Source: UMGS1649 sp045652705 (GTDB taxonomy: Bacteria; Bacillota; Clostridia; TANB77; CAG-465). From it: DNA of 64,000 nt. The stretch's first letter is position 1. Each line of letters opens with the position of its first letter. Shown in pieces: positions 7,427-17,754 of this stretch. The notes below the pieces were generated by a model. It was not told the DNA's origin and made no database searches. It was given only the letters and a program-made list of their open reading frames with translations. Location: assembly GCA_045652705.1 (NCBI GenBank), contig JAZRUV010000008.1, positions 1 through 64,000 of the forward strand, given 5' to 3'. A program made the position numbers and the translations under genes.

Positions 7427-10009
7427 ATGGCACTTTCACCAATGATACAACAATATATGGATATACGTGAAAAATATCCGGATACAATTGTGCTATTTAG
7501 ATTAGGAGATTTCTATGAGATGTTTTTTGACCAAGCAGAACTATGCAGCAGAGAACTTGAACTAACACTTACAGGCAAAGATTGCGGTTTAGAAGAAAGA
7601 GCACCAATGTGTGGAATACCACATCATGCAGTAGAAGGATATATTGCACGTCTTGTAGAAAAAGGATATAAAGTAGGGCTATGTGAACAAGTGGAAGACC
7701 CAAAAGAAGCTAAAGGACTAGTAAAAAGAGATATTGTAAAAATAATAACACCTGGAACAATTACAGAAAATACAATGCTTGATGAAACAAAGAATAATTA
7801 CATAGCTAACATTTATGCGTTGGGTAAAGAGTTTGCATTTTCTTATGCAGACATATCTACAGGAGAATGCTTTGTAACTAAGTCGGATAGTATTGATGCT
7901 GTATATAAAGTGGTGGATGAAGTAATAAAAGTTAGACCTAAAGAGCTAGTTTTAGAAGACACAATTCTAAATGATAGTGACATTATAGATAGAGTTATAA
8001 AAAAACACGAAATATATATTTCTAGATATTTAAATTTAGATGAAGAGCTAGTAGATACAATGAGTATAATGGAGGAACAGTTTACACTAGCTGAAAGAAA
8101 AAGCCTAACACTTCTTTTAAACTATATCGCAGATACGCAAAAATCTGTAATATCTCAATTAAATAAAATAACAGTGTATAACATAGAAGACAGTATGCGT
8201 TTGGATGCAAATACTAGAAGAAATTTAGAGATAACAGAATCAAATAGAGAAAGAACAAAAAAAGGAAGCCTTTTATGGGTTCTAGATAAAACAACAACTG
8301 CAATAGGTGCAAGACAATTAAGACGTTGGATAGAAAGCCCAATGTTAAATAAAAAGTCTATAGATGAAAGACTAGATGCAGTGGAAGTTATAAAAAACGA
8401 TGTGTTTGTAAGAGAAGATATAATAGAGCATCTAAAACATGTCCATGATATAGAGCGTCTCATATCTAAAATGGCAGGTGCAAATACTAATGCAAGAGAT
8501 ATGGTAGCATTAAAAAATTCGTTTAGAGTTTTACCAGATTTAAAAAGATGTGTACTGAATCTAATTAAAGATAATAATCCACAATATATTGTAAAAATAT
8601 ATAACAGTATTGATGAACTGCAGGATATATATTTGTTAATTGAACAGGCCATAGTAGATGACCCACCTATTACAATAAAAGAAGGTGGAATAATAAAAGC
8701 AGGATATAACAGTGAAGTTGATGAATTAAAATCTGCTACTCGTGATGGTAAAACATGGCTTATGGAACTTGAAGCAAGAGAAAGAGAAATTACCGGGATA
8801 AAAGGTCTTAAAGTTGGCTTTAATAGAGTATTTGGATATTATATAGAAGTTACAAAATCTAATCTTGCAGATGTACCAGAAGATAGATATATTAGAAAGC
8901 AAACGTTAGTAGATAAAGAAAGATATATTACACCAGAGTTAAAAGAACTAGAAAACAAAATTCTTGGTAGCGAAGAAAAACTAGTAAATTTAGAATACAA
9001 ATTATTTACTGAAGTAAGAGAAAAGGTAAGTAAAGAAATTGTAAGAATACAAAAAACGGCTGCTGCAATTGGGGTAATAGATAGTCTTTGTAGCTTTGCA
9101 AAAGTAGCAGAAGACATGAATTACGTAAGACCTACCATTACAACAGATGGGGTAATAGATATAAAAGATGGAAGACATCCTGTTGTAGAAAAAACATTAA
9201 GAGGAACTTCTTTCATACCAAATGACACATATATAGATGGTAGAAATAGATTCCATATAATAACAGGTCCTAACATGGCTGGTAAATCTACATATATGAG
9301 ACAAGTAGCTGTAATTACATATATGGCACAATTGGGTAGTTTTGTTCCAGCAAGTGAAGCAAGTATAGGGATAGTAGATAGAATATTTACAAGAGTTGGA
9401 GCAAGTGATGATTTAGCGGGTGGGGAATCTACATTTATGGTAGAAATGACAGAGCTTTCTAATATATTGGAAAATGCAACTAAAAATTCACTTGTTATAC
9501 TAGATGAAATAGGAAGAGGAACTTCTACATATGATGGTATGGCAATTGCTTGGGCAACTGTAGAACATATTGCAGACAAAGAAAAAGTAGGAGCAAAAAC
9601 GCTATTTGCAACTCATTATCACGAACTAAATGAACTCGAAGGTGAGTTAGAGGGAGTAAAAAATTACTCTGTAGCGGTAAAGGAAAAAGGTGATGATGTA
9701 ATCTTTTTAAGAAAGATAATAGAAGGTCCAGCAGATGAGTCTTATGGTATATATGTTGCAAAGCTTGCAGGTGTACCAAATACAGTTGTAAATAGAGCCA
9801 AGAAGATACTAAACAAACTAGAACAAGAGACTCAAAGTAAAAAAATGAAAGATAATACAACTAAAGTTATAGACGATAACTTACAAGTAAATCTATTTAA
9901 TTACAAACTAGCTGAAGTAGGTAGAATGTTAGATAAAATGTGTCTAGATGAACTTTCAGCTAAAGAAGCTCTAGATGCTTTGTATAAGCTAAAAGAGAAA
10001 ATGGAATAA
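7427..10009 (+). CDS. mutS: DNA mismatch repair protein MutS
   Basis: MutS recognises mismatches and recruits MutL. The ATG at 7427 follows AGGAGG and gives 860 residues starting MALSPMIQQY; an earlier in-frame ATG overlaps the promoter. The mismatch-wedging Phe-X-Glu motif is FYE at residues 29-31. The connector, lever and clamp regions follow. The ATPase domain has Walker A GPNMAGKST near residue 614 and Walker B LVILDEIGRGTST. mutL lies about 8.4 kb downstream with accessory genes between, an unusual separation. Confidence 0.97.
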   Translation: MALSPMIQQYMDIREKYPDTIVLFRLGDFYEMFFDQAELCSRELELTLTGKDCGLEERAPMCGIPHHAVEGYIARLVEKGYKVGLCEQVEDPKEAKGLVKRDIVKIITPGTITENTMLDETKNNYIANIYALGKEFAFSYADISTGECFVTKSDSIDAVYKVVDEVIKVRPKELVLEDTILNDSDIIDRVIKKHEIYISRYLNLDEELVDTMSIMEEQFTLAERKSLTLLLNYIADTQKSVISQLNKITVYNIEDSMRLDANTRRNLEITESNRERTKKGSLLWVLDKTTTAIGARQLRRWIESPMLNKKSIDERLDAVEVIKNDVFVREDIIEHLKHVHDIERLISKMAGANTNARDMVALKNSFRVLPDLKRCVLNLIKDNNPQYIVKIYNSIDELQDIYLLIEQAIVDDPPITIKEGGIIKAGYNSEVDELKSATRDGKTWLMELEAREREITGIKGLKVGFNRVFGYYIEVTKSNLADVPEDRYIRKQTLVDKERYITPELKELENKILGSEEKLVNLEYKLFTEVREKVSKEIVRIQKTAAAIGVIDSLCSFAKVAEDMNYVRPTITTDGVIDIKDGRHPVVEKTLRGTSFIPNDTYIDGRNRFHIITGPNMAGKSTYMRQVAVITYMAQLGSFVPASEASIGIVDRIFTRVGASDDLAGGESTFMVEMTELSNILENATKNSLVILDEIGRGTSTYDGMAIAWATVEHIADKEKVGAKTLFATHYHELNELEGELEGVKNYSVAVKEKGDDVIFLRKIIEGPADESYGIYVAKLAGVPNTVVNRAKKILNKLEQETQSKKMKDNTTKVIDDNLQVNLFNYKLAEVGRMLDKMCLDELSAKEALDALYKLKEKME

Positions 10010-10013
10010 AGAA

Positions 10014-10049
10014 AAACTCTAACAATATCTAAAGATACGGTTAGAGTTT
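10014..10049 (+). terminator. Hairpin after mutS
   Basis: AAACTCTAAC and GTTAGAGTTT form a perfect 10-bp stem. The T tract after it is weak. Confidence 0.55.
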
Positions 10050-10061
10050 AGTTATATATTA

Positions 10062-10090
10062 TTGAAAAAATAAATACCAATATATATAAT
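10062..10090 (+). promoter_or_regulatory. Promoter of the DUF2207 gene
   Basis: TTGAAA (10062-10067), 17 bases, TATAAT (10085-10090). Confidence 0.7.
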
Positions 10091-10113
10091 ATACATATAA
10101 ATGGGGGATGTGT

Positions 10114-11970
10114 ATGAGAAGATTTGTTAAAATATTATCATTTGTTTTTATGCTTTTCGTAATAACTAATGTTTATGCAGGAACAGCATATGTAGATAAT
10201 ATAGACATAGTGGCTAAAATTAATACAGATGGGTCTATGACTGTTACAGAAACTATTTTATGGGATATTGAAGAAGACTTAAATGGTGTATATAGAGATA
10301 TACTAATAGAAAATTCGGAAAATCAACAAAGTAGTGCAAGTGGTATAGTTATAGAAAGTGTTTTGGTAGATGGAATAGAGTTTAATTATTCATATTCTAC
10401 GTTATATAACGGTGCTAGTGGAATGTATAATATAAACAATATAGATGGTGGTAAACAAATAAAAATATTTACACCATCATCTAATGAATATAAAACTACA
10501 ACAATAACATATACGTTATATGATGTAGTAGTAAAGTATAATGACATAGCTGAAGTTTATTGGAATTTTATAGGAAGTGGATGGGACCACGGAATAGATA
10601 ATGTGCGTATAAATATAACACTGCCAGGAAATTCGGAAACTTTAAAAATTTTTGCGCATGGACCATTACATGGATATTCTACAATGCCTAGCACTAATGC
10701 AGTGGTATTAGAAGTACAAAAATTGAGAAGCGGAGAAATGGTTGACGCAAGACTTCTTTTCGATAATTCACTAGTAGATACAACTAAAATGGTATATAAC
10801 GATGCTTTAGAAAGTATTTTAGCTAAAGAGGAAAAGTTAGCTGTTGAGGCAAATATCAAAAGAGAAAATGCTAAAAAAGCATTGTATGTTTCTATGGTTA
10901 TAGTAATAGTTGCTTTAATAACACCAATATGTGTATATTTTTCTGTTAGAAAGAAAGCTGCTAAAGCAACGTTTAAAGGAAAATATTATAGAGAGCTACC
11001 AGAAGATTATGGCCCAGCTGTAATGAGTAAGGTTGTAAATGGAGTATTAGGTGTTACTTCTTCTTGCGATATGTTAGCGACTATTTTAGATTTAGTAAGA
11101 AGAAAATATGTAGAAATAGAGCCTGTGTATAAACAAGGTAAAAATAAACCTTATGACTATAACTTAAAATTAATAAGAACGGATTTAGAGGAACTTAACG
11201 TACAAGAAAAACACTTTGTGACAGAATTAATTTTTGTAGAAACAGCAGAAATTGAATTAAAAGAATTAAGTAAAAAGAATACTAAAAGTTTAAAAGCACA
11301 AAATAAAGCAGTAAAAGCCTATGATAAATGGAAAGAAAAAATAGAAGAAGTAGCAAAAGAAAAAGATTTGTTGAAAAAGAAAAAAGATAAAATTGCTAAA
11401 GATATATTAAAATGTGTATTTGCTTTGCTTTTATCTCTTGGTGTAGCAGTATTTGGAATAATAATGAATTATGAAGATATACTAGCGTTGGGCTCAATAA
11501 GTTTATTTTTAGGAATATATGAATTAGTTTTTGTAGTTTTAAAAATAAATGATTTAATTATACGAACTGAAAAAGGTGTAGAGCATAAAGCTATATGGAA
11601 AGCGTTTAAAAAGTTCTTGCAAGATTTTAGTAGACTAGATGAACGTGATTACAAATCTATAGCAATATGGGAACATTATTTAGTCTATGCTACTGCTTTA
11701 GGAGTATCTAAGAAAGTAATAAAACAACTAAAAATTGTATTCCCAACAGAGTTTGAGGAAACTAGTAATATGTTTGCTACATATGCTACAATAAATCTGC
11801 TTTCAGATACTGATGCTTTTTCGAGCTTTAGTTCATCATTCTCGTCAGCAACTACGACTGCGTTCAGTGCCCCATCTTCATCAAGCGGAAGCGGTGGAGG
11901 ATTTTCAGGTGGAGCCGGTGGCCGGAGGCGGCGGTGGTGGCGGTGGTGGATTTTAGCCACAAATAAATAA
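10114..11970 (+). CDS. DUF2207-type membrane protein, altered C terminus
   Basis: I chose the ATG at 10114, six bases after GGGGG; ATG 10108 is too close to that site. The product has a signal peptide (RRFVKILSFVFMLFVITNVYAG), an extracytoplasmic beta-rich domain of about 210 residues (DUF2207), a membrane segment near residue 255, a cytosolic helical part, and a further membrane pair near 430-475. Family members usually end in a poly-Gly tail with a final Phe. Here the tail turns into an Arg/Trp-rich sequence, because one extra base at about 11922-11923 shifts the frame. In the alternative frame the tail is poly-Gly and ends at 11956. Function unknown. Confidence 0.8.
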   Translation: MRRFVKILSFVFMLFVITNVYAGTAYVDNIDIVAKINTDGSMTVTETILWDIEEDLNGVYRDILIENSENQQSSASGIVIESVLVDGIEFNYSYSTLYNGASGMYNINNIDGGKQIKIFTPSSNEYKTTTITYTLYDVVVKYNDIAEVYWNFIGSGWDHGIDNVRINITLPGNSETLKIFAHGPLHGYSTMPSTNAVVLEVQKLRSGEMVDARLLFDNSLVDTTKMVYNDALESILAKEEKLAVEANIKRENAKKALYVSMVIVIVALITPICVYFSVRKKAAKATFKGKYYRELPEDYGPAVMSKVVNGVLGVTSSCDMLATILDLVRRKYVEIEPVYKQGKNKPYDYNLKLIRTDLEELNVQEKHFVTELIFVETAEIELKELSKKNTKSLKAQNKAVKAYDKWKEKIEEVAKEKDLLKKKKDKIAKDILKCVFALLLSLGVAVFGIIMNYEDILALGSISLFLGIYELVFVVLKINDLIIRTEKGVEHKAIWKAFKKFLQDFSRLDERDYKSIAIWEHYLVYATALGVSKKVIKQLKIVFPTEFEETSNMFATYATINLLSDTDAFSSFSSSFSSATTTAFSAPSSSSGSGGGFSGGAGGRRRRWWRWWILATNK

Positions 11971-11992
11971 AAACAATATAGAAGTATAATAA

Positions 11993-12034
11993 ACACAACA
12001 TGTAAATTTGGATTATGTGTTGTGTTTTATTATT
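11993..12034 (+). terminator. Terminator after the DUF2207 gene
   Basis: ACACAACA and TGTTGTGT arms, then TTTTATTATTT. Confidence 0.6.
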
Positions 12035-12061
12035 TAGACATAGCAATTTTCTTGAAATTAA

Positions 12062-12090
12062 TTTACATGGTAAGATTTGGATGATATAAT
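12062..12090 (+). promoter_or_regulatory. Promoter of the giant repeat protein gene
   Basis: TTTACA (12062-12067), 17 bases, TATAAT (12085-12090) preceded by TGA, an extended -10. Confidence 0.7.
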
Positions 12091-12111
12091 ATGTGCAAAG
12101 GGTGAGGGGAA

Positions 12112-15100
12112 ATGAAAAGAAAATTAACATATTTTTTAATGCTAATATTCATGTTCTTTGGAATGAACACGAGTGTACTAGCAGAATCTGAATTTGTAGT
12201 AACAGTAGATAATTCTTCGTTTACAGTTTCAGACACTGAAGTAACTGTAGGAGATACAGTTACAATACAGGTGGCTATAGAGAGTAGCACAATCAATCCG
12301 TTAAGACGTGCTATAGTGTATTTTACTAAGCCTGTAACAAAACAAACATCTGAAAGTTATTATATGGAATATAATTTATCTACTGGTCTATATGAATTAT
12401 CATTAGCCATAGATGATACTTGGCAAAACGGAACATATATGATAGATCATATATATTTTGCGGACAACTCTAATGTAACAAGTCTATATAATAGCAAAAA
12501 TCCAAACGCATTATGGTATGGTTACAATAATGAACATAATCAGGATTTAAGTGGTTGTAGTTTCACTGTAAGTGGTTCTACAGCTGATTCAACATTCCCA
12601 GTTATAGATGCGACATCTTTAACAACAGATAAAAGGCAAGTTGTAATTGGTGATGAAGTAAAATATACTATAAAAATATCTGATGATACTAGTATAAAAG
12701 AAGCAAGTGTGTGGATTGAAAATAAAGAAGTAGATAATTGGGAATATGAAAAAATTGATTTAAAATATAATGTATCAACAGACAGATACGAGGGTATACT
12801 TAATGTTGATTCAGACATGGAAAAAGGACTATGGAACATTTCTTGGATATCTGCAACTGATTCAAATGGTAATGAAACAACTGTTTACAAAAGTGGAGGA
12901 GCTTGGAGCTCTTCAAAATACTCATTATATAACTATAGATATTATCCAGGAGCAATAGTAACAACGGATAGTGTAAAAACAAATATTCAAAAAGCAACGA
13001 GTGGTGATACTGTAAATGTATCATTGCAAGCTATGGAACATTTTGGTATAAGCAGAGTGCTATTGTTTTATAAAACAGAAGATGGCTCAGAACATGCTTT
13101 AGAAGCAGAATTTTCATCGACAGATTATACGGAAAAAATCAATGGAGTTACTTGTAGTTATAATACATATAAAGCAAGTTTAAGTTTTAATGATTATGGA
13201 TATAATGGAAGTTGGAAATTAGAAAGAATAGTAGTAATAAATTCTAAAAATAATACTACTACTATATATAATAGTGAATTAAGTGATAAAGAAAACTCAA
13301 TTGATTTAAGTTTTGGTGGCTTTGAGACTTATGGTTTAATAGACGATACTACTGCACCTAAAATTTCAAAATTTACAATAAATAAGGCGAGTGCATATTA
13401 CAAAGAAAGTATAGTTGCAAGAGTATATGTGACAGATGATAAAAGTGGAATTCAAAATGTCATATTAAATTATACTTTGCCAAATGGTTCAACTAAAGAT
13501 TATTCACTTAAGTATGATGGAACTTGTTATTTATATGAGTTTCAATTTGATACGCAAGATAAAGTTGGAGAGCACACATTGAATAGCATTACCGTTTTAG
13601 ATAAAGCGGGAAATACAATAAGTGTTAATGAAAATTTAAATAATATGGATTTTATATTTGCAAATTATATTAATATAGTTTCGCCAGCAGAATATCTAGA
13701 AACTGCTACATCATATAATATGAAGGCGTTGCTTTATCCTATGGGTAAAGTTGCAAATGTGACATGGAAATCTTCAAATACAAATATTGCAAGTATAAAT
13801 GCAACAACAGGTATATTAACTACTAAATACAGTTATGGAAAAGTAACAATAACAGCAACCGCGAATGATGGAAGTGGAATATATGCAAAAATAGACCTTG
13901 TAGTATCAAACAGCAAGTTGTTAGTTGGACAAACAGTAAGCTTGGGTAATTCTAATTATATTGGTTATAGCGAGGTTTCATGGGAAATAGAAGACGAATC
14001 TATTCTTCAACGCACTGGCAGTTATGGGACAATTGCCATAAACTCAAAGTATAAGCATTCTATAGGTGTAAGTGGTGCAAAGGTTGGTCAAACTACGTTA
14101 AAAATGTTAACATTATCTGGAGATGTGTTAAGTTCTTCGGTAGTTTATGTTTATGATAAAGTAACAAATCTTTCTTCGGATGTTAAAACTATTGAAATGG
14201 GTAAAAATGATACCGTAAATGTATGTGCAAATGTAACATATTACGGAAACAGTAAAGAAAAAACAACGTTATATTATGTTTCTGACAATGAGAAAGTAGC
14301 AACGGTTGACCCTTATGGCAATGTAACTGCTGTTGGTGGCGGCGAAGCAAATATAACAGTATATTCCAAATATACAGACAAAACACTAACAATACCGGTA
14401 ACGGTTTGGGTATATGCTACAGATATAATAGTGGATAAAACAGAAGTAACGTTAACGGGGGAAAAACCCACACATCAAATAGAATATAATGTAGAACCTA
14501 GCGATGCAACAATTAAAACGGTTTCATTCAAAAGCTCTAATGAAAAAATTGTAAAAGTGAGCAACACAGGTCTTATTACCGCACTAAGGAATGGCGAAGT
14601 GACAATAACAGTAAAAACGAATGATAGCAAACAATCAAAAGAAATAAAAGTAATAGTAGAGAATTTTAAAATAGATATAAATAATTTAGATATAATATTG
14701 AAAGAGCAAAGTTATGAATATACTGGGACATCACATACTCCAAAAGTAGAAATTAAAGATGATGGTTATTTGTTACAAGAAGGAAAAGATTACAGTGTAA
14801 AATATTTAAATAATGTAAATATAGGAGAAGCAAAGGTAGAATTAATTGGAAAAGGAAATTATAAAGGTGCAGTAGAAAAAATATTTTATATTAATCATAG
14901 GGAAATAGGAAATATTGAAATAGAAAGTGGGTTAGACCCTATATATTCAGATGAAATAGAATTACAAATAGTTGCAAAATATAAAGGAGAAGTTTTAGAA
15001 CAAGGAAAAGATTATACACTAAACTACAAAAAGCAAAATTTAAATGTAGGTGAAATATATAATTTAGAAATAGTAGGATGTGGAATATACACTGGTTATA

Positions 15101-17637
15101 AAAATGTAGATTATATTTTAAAACCATTAGAATTGAAAGAAAATATGGTAGAAGTATCAGATATAGAAAAAATAGTTCAAGACCAATCACCTAATATAGA
15201 AATAAAATTCCAAGATAAATTATTGGTAAAAGATCAGGATTATAATGTGACGATAAGTGCTGTCGGGCATGATGCAAAGGTAAGAATAAGTTTTATAGGA
15301 AACTATACTGGTAGCATAATAAAAGATTCATATATGTTATATGATATAGCAAAATTTAACAGAGGTTGGAGTTGGAATTCTAAATATACGTCTAAAGAAG
15401 TAAAAGTACATTTGACTACTATAGGCAATCTTATTGAAGGAAAAGATTATGTAATTACATATAAAGATAATATAAATGTTGGTAAAGCTACATTTGTAGT
15501 AACGGGAATAAACGAATATACTGGAACATATGAAGGAAGTTTCAATATAGAAAAGTGTAAAATGTCACAAATAGCTTATTCATACATAGAAAACCAAGCA
15601 TATACAGGTAGCAAAATCGCCCCTAAACTAACACTGAAAAACGGAGATGTTACTTTAGTAGAAGGAACAGATTATACTCTAACATATACAAACAATACCA
15701 AAATTGGAACAGCAAAAGTAAAAGTTGAAGGAATAGGAAATTATGAGGGAACAAAAGAAATATCTTTCAAAATACTAAAGAATATTGCTTCAGCAAAAGT
15801 GTCTGGTGTGAAGGAAAAAACATACACAGGCTCAAAGCAAACACAAAGCTTGACAGTAAAATATGGTAGTACAAAATTAAAAAATGGAAAAGACTACACA
15901 ATATCTTATTCAAACAATGTGAATGCAGGAACAGCAAAAATAACAATAACAGGAAAAGGTAGTTATGCTGGAACAAAAACGGTAACGTTTAAAATAGCAA
16001 GAAGAAGTATATCTAAACTAACATATAGTAAAGTATCTAGTTATACATATACAGGAAAGGCTATAACACCTGGTGTTACAGTAAAATATGGTAAAAAAGT
16101 TCTTGTAAAAGATACAGATTATACTATATCATATAGCAAAAATGTAAATAGCGGAACAGCAACAATAACTGTAACTGGAAAGGGTAACTTTGCTGGAACA
16201 AAGAAAATAACATTTGCCATAAAGGATAGAAGTATATCTTCAGCTACAATTGTTGGATTAAAATCTAAAACATATACAGGTTCAAAACAATACCAAAGCC
16301 TAACGTTAACATATAATGGTATTACGCTAAAAAATGGAACAGATTATACATTATCTTACAAGAGTAATATAAATGCAGGAACAGCAAGTGTAACAATAAC
16401 GGGTAAAGGTAACTTTAATGGAAGCAAAACATTAAAATTTAAAATATGGGATAGAAACATAAATGACTTGGACGTAACAGCTTCTAAATCATTGATCTAC
16501 ACAGGAAATAAAAGAGAACCAAGTGTAACAGTAAAATATGGTTCTAAAACATTAAAGAAAAACACAGATTATAAAGTAGCATATAGCAACAATGTAAATG
16601 TAGGAACAGGAAAAATAACAGTAACAGGTATAGGAAACTATACAGGAACAAAAACATTAACATTTGAAATAACAAAAAGAGATATAGCAACTGTAACAAT
16701 AAAAGGCCTTGAAGAAAAGACATATACAGGCTCAAAGCTAACACAAAGCTTAAAACTAACATATGCAGGAAATACTTTAAAAAATGGAACACATTATACA
16801 CTAACATATGAAAACAATATAAATGCAGGAACAGCAAGTGTAACCATAACAGGTATAGGAAACTTCTATGGAGAAAAGACATTAACATACAAAATAGCAA
16901 GAAGAAGTATATCTAACCTAATATATAATAAAGTATCTAACTATACATATACAGGAAAAGCTATAACACCAGGTATAACAGTAAAATATGGAAAAATAAC
17001 ACTAGAAAAAGATACAGATTACACAGTAGCATATTCAAACAATATTAAAGCAGGAACAGCAACAATAACTGTAACAGGAAAAGGAAACTTTGCTGGAACT
17101 AAGAAGATAACATTTAGTATAAATAAAAGAAGTATATCTTCGGCTACAGTAGAAGGTTTAGCAAGTAAAGTATATACAGGTAAGAAAATTTATCAAAGTC
17201 TAACATTAACATATAATGAAATGACTTTGGAGAAGGACACAGATTATACATTAACATACAAAAATAATACAGAAATAGGAATAGCGAGTGTAACAATAAC
17301 AGGTAAGGGCAATTATAATGGAAGTAAAACATTAACATTTAAAATAAACCCACCTGCACCAAAAATTACTTCAGCTACAACAACAAATAAAAATATAAAA
17401 GTTGTATGGGGTAAAGTGTCAAGTGCAACAGGATATGAGCTATATATGGCAAAAGATGATGGGGCATATGAAAAATTAACAACAATAACTAAAAATAGCA
17501 CGGTAAATTATACTGTAAAAAGCTTAGCAGATGGAGAATATAGCTTTAAGGTAAGAGCGTATAAAACAGTTGGAAAAACTAAATATTATAGTGTATACTC
17601 AGAAATTATACAGAATTCTATTCTAAGTAAATTATAG
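12112..17637 (+). CDS. Giant secreted Ig-like repeat protein (1841 aa)
   Basis: The N terminus is a signal peptide ending in SVLA. About 490 residues of beta-rich domains follow, then Big_2-like modules (about residues 525-860; motifs such as WKSSNTNIASIN and FKSSNEKIVKV). Next come twelve repeats of about 75 residues (about 862-1746) of the YTGK...V.YG...L..GTDYT..Y.NN type, then a fibronectin-III-like domain (about 1747-1835; VVWGKVSSATGYELY). Repeats 5-8 and 9-12 correspond one to one, showing a four-repeat duplication. No LPXTG, SLH or other wall anchor is visible, so it is probably secreted or loosely attached. The likely role is adhesion or matrix. GGGTGAGGGG precedes the ATG. Confidence 0.85.
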   Translation: MKRKLTYFLMLIFMFFGMNTSVLAESEFVVTVDNSSFTVSDTEVTVGDTVTIQVAIESSTINPLRRAIVYFTKPVTKQTSESYYMEYNLSTGLYELSLAIDDTWQNGTYMIDHIYFADNSNVTSLYNSKNPNALWYGYNNEHNQDLSGCSFTVSGSTADSTFPVIDATSLTTDKRQVVIGDEVKYTIKISDDTSIKEASVWIENKEVDNWEYEKIDLKYNVSTDRYEGILNVDSDMEKGLWNISWISATDSNGNETTVYKSGGAWSSSKYSLYNYRYYPGAIVTTDSVKTNIQKATSGDTVNVSLQAMEHFGISRVLLFYKTEDGSEHALEAEFSSTDYTEKINGVTCSYNTYKASLSFNDYGYNGSWKLERIVVINSKNNTTTIYNSELSDKENSIDLSFGGFETYGLIDDTTAPKISKFTINKASAYYKESIVARVYVTDDKSGIQNVILNYTLPNGSTKDYSLKYDGTCYLYEFQFDTQDKVGEHTLNSITVLDKAGNTISVNENLNNMDFIFANYINIVSPAEYLETATSYNMKALLYPMGKVANVTWKSSNTNIASINATTGILTTKYSYGKVTITATANDGSGIYAKIDLVVSNSKLLVGQTVSLGNSNYIGYSEVSWEIEDESILQRTGSYGTIAINSKYKHSIGVSGAKVGQTTLKMLTLSGDVLSSSVVYVYDKVTNLSSDVKTIEMGKNDTVNVCANVTYYGNSKEKTTLYYVSDNEKVATVDPYGNVTAVGGGEANITVYSKYTDKTLTIPVTVWVYATDIIVDKTEVTLTGEKPTHQIEYNVEPSDATIKTVSFKSSNEKIVKVSNTGLITALRNGEVTITVKTNDSKQSKEIKVIVENFKIDINNLDIILKEQSYEYTGTSHTPKVEIKDDGYLLQEGKDYSVKYLNNVNIGEAKVELIGKGNYKGAVEKIFYINHREIGNIEIESGLDPIYSDEIELQIVAKYKGEVLEQGKDYTLNYKKQNLNVGEIYNLEIVGCGIYTGYKNVDYILKPLELKENMVEVSDIEKIVQDQSPNIEIKFQDKLLVKDQDYNVTISAVGHDAKVRISFIGNYTGSIIKDSYMLYDIAKFNRGWSWNSKYTSKEVKVHLTTIGNLIEGKDYVITYKDNINVGKATFVVTGINEYTGTYEGSFNIEKCKMSQIAYSYIENQAYTGSKIAPKLTLKNGDVTLVEGTDYTLTYTNNTKIGTAKVKVEGIGNYEGTKEISFKILKNIASAKVSGVKEKTYTGSKQTQSLTVKYGSTKLKNGKDYTISYSNNVNAGTAKITITGKGSYAGTKTVTFKIARRSISKLTYSKVSSYTYTGKAITPGVTVKYGKKVLVKDTDYTISYSKNVNSGTATITVTGKGNFAGTKKITFAIKDRSISSATIVGLKSKTYTGSKQYQSLTLTYNGITLKNGTDYTLSYKSNINAGTASVTITGKGNFNGSKTLKFKIWDRNINDLDVTASKSLIYTGNKREPSVTVKYGSKTLKKNTDYKVAYSNNVNVGTGKITVTGIGNYTGTKTLTFEITKRDIATVTIKGLEEKTYTGSKLTQSLKLTYAGNTLKNGTHYTLTYENNINAGTASVTITGIGNFYGEKTLTYKIARRSISNLIYNKVSNYTYTGKAITPGITVKYGKITLEKDTDYTVAYSNNIKAGTATITVTGKGNFAGTKKITFSINKRSISSATVEGLASKVYTGKKIYQSLTLTYNEMTLEKDTDYTLTYKNNTEIGIASVTITGKGNYNGSKTLTFKINPPAPKITSATTTNKNIKVVWGKVSSATGYELYMAKDDGAYEKLTTITKNSTVNYTVKSLADGEYSFKVRAYKTVGKTKYYSVYSEIIQNSILSKL
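14690..17345 (+). repeat. Twelve tandem Ig-like repeats with a four-repeat superunit
   Basis: Twelve units of about 225 bp encode the extended stalk of the giant protein. The first four are divergent; units 5-12 are more similar. Units 6 and 10, 7 and 11, and 8 and 12 are closest to each other, so a block of about 900 bp was duplicated (about 15555-16455 and 16456-17345). Confidence 0.85.
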
Positions 17638-17652
17638 TAATATAGTGAAAAG

Positions 17653-17690
17653 AAAAACTCAGCAAGGTCAAATCTTGCTGAGTTTTTGTT
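17653..17690 (+). terminator. Terminator of the giant repeat protein gene
   Basis: AAAAACTCAGCAAG and CTTGCTGAGTTTTT form a perfect 14-bp stem. Confidence 0.9.
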
Positions 17691-17698
17691 TGTACATG

Positions 17699-17727
17699 TT
17701 GAAAAATAGAGAAAAAATAGATATAAT
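17699..17727 (+). promoter_or_regulatory. Promoter of the phospholipase C-like/mutL operon
   Basis: TTGAAA (17699-17704), 17 bases, TATAAT (17722-17727). It supports a start at the ATG 17755. Confidence 0.75.
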
Positions 17728-17754
17728 ATAGCTGTATAGAAGGGGTTTGAAATT

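Noticed and set aside
9525..9860. Long antisense frames opposite mutS, the giant repeat protein and ribosomal genes
   Set aside because: Low-complexity Leu/His/Ser-rich translations without ribosome binding sites; shadows of the AT-rich coding strand.
12112..17637. CRISPR-like periodicity in the repeat gene
   Set aside because: The 225-bp period encodes protein repeats in one open frame; there are no short direct repeats with unique spacers.
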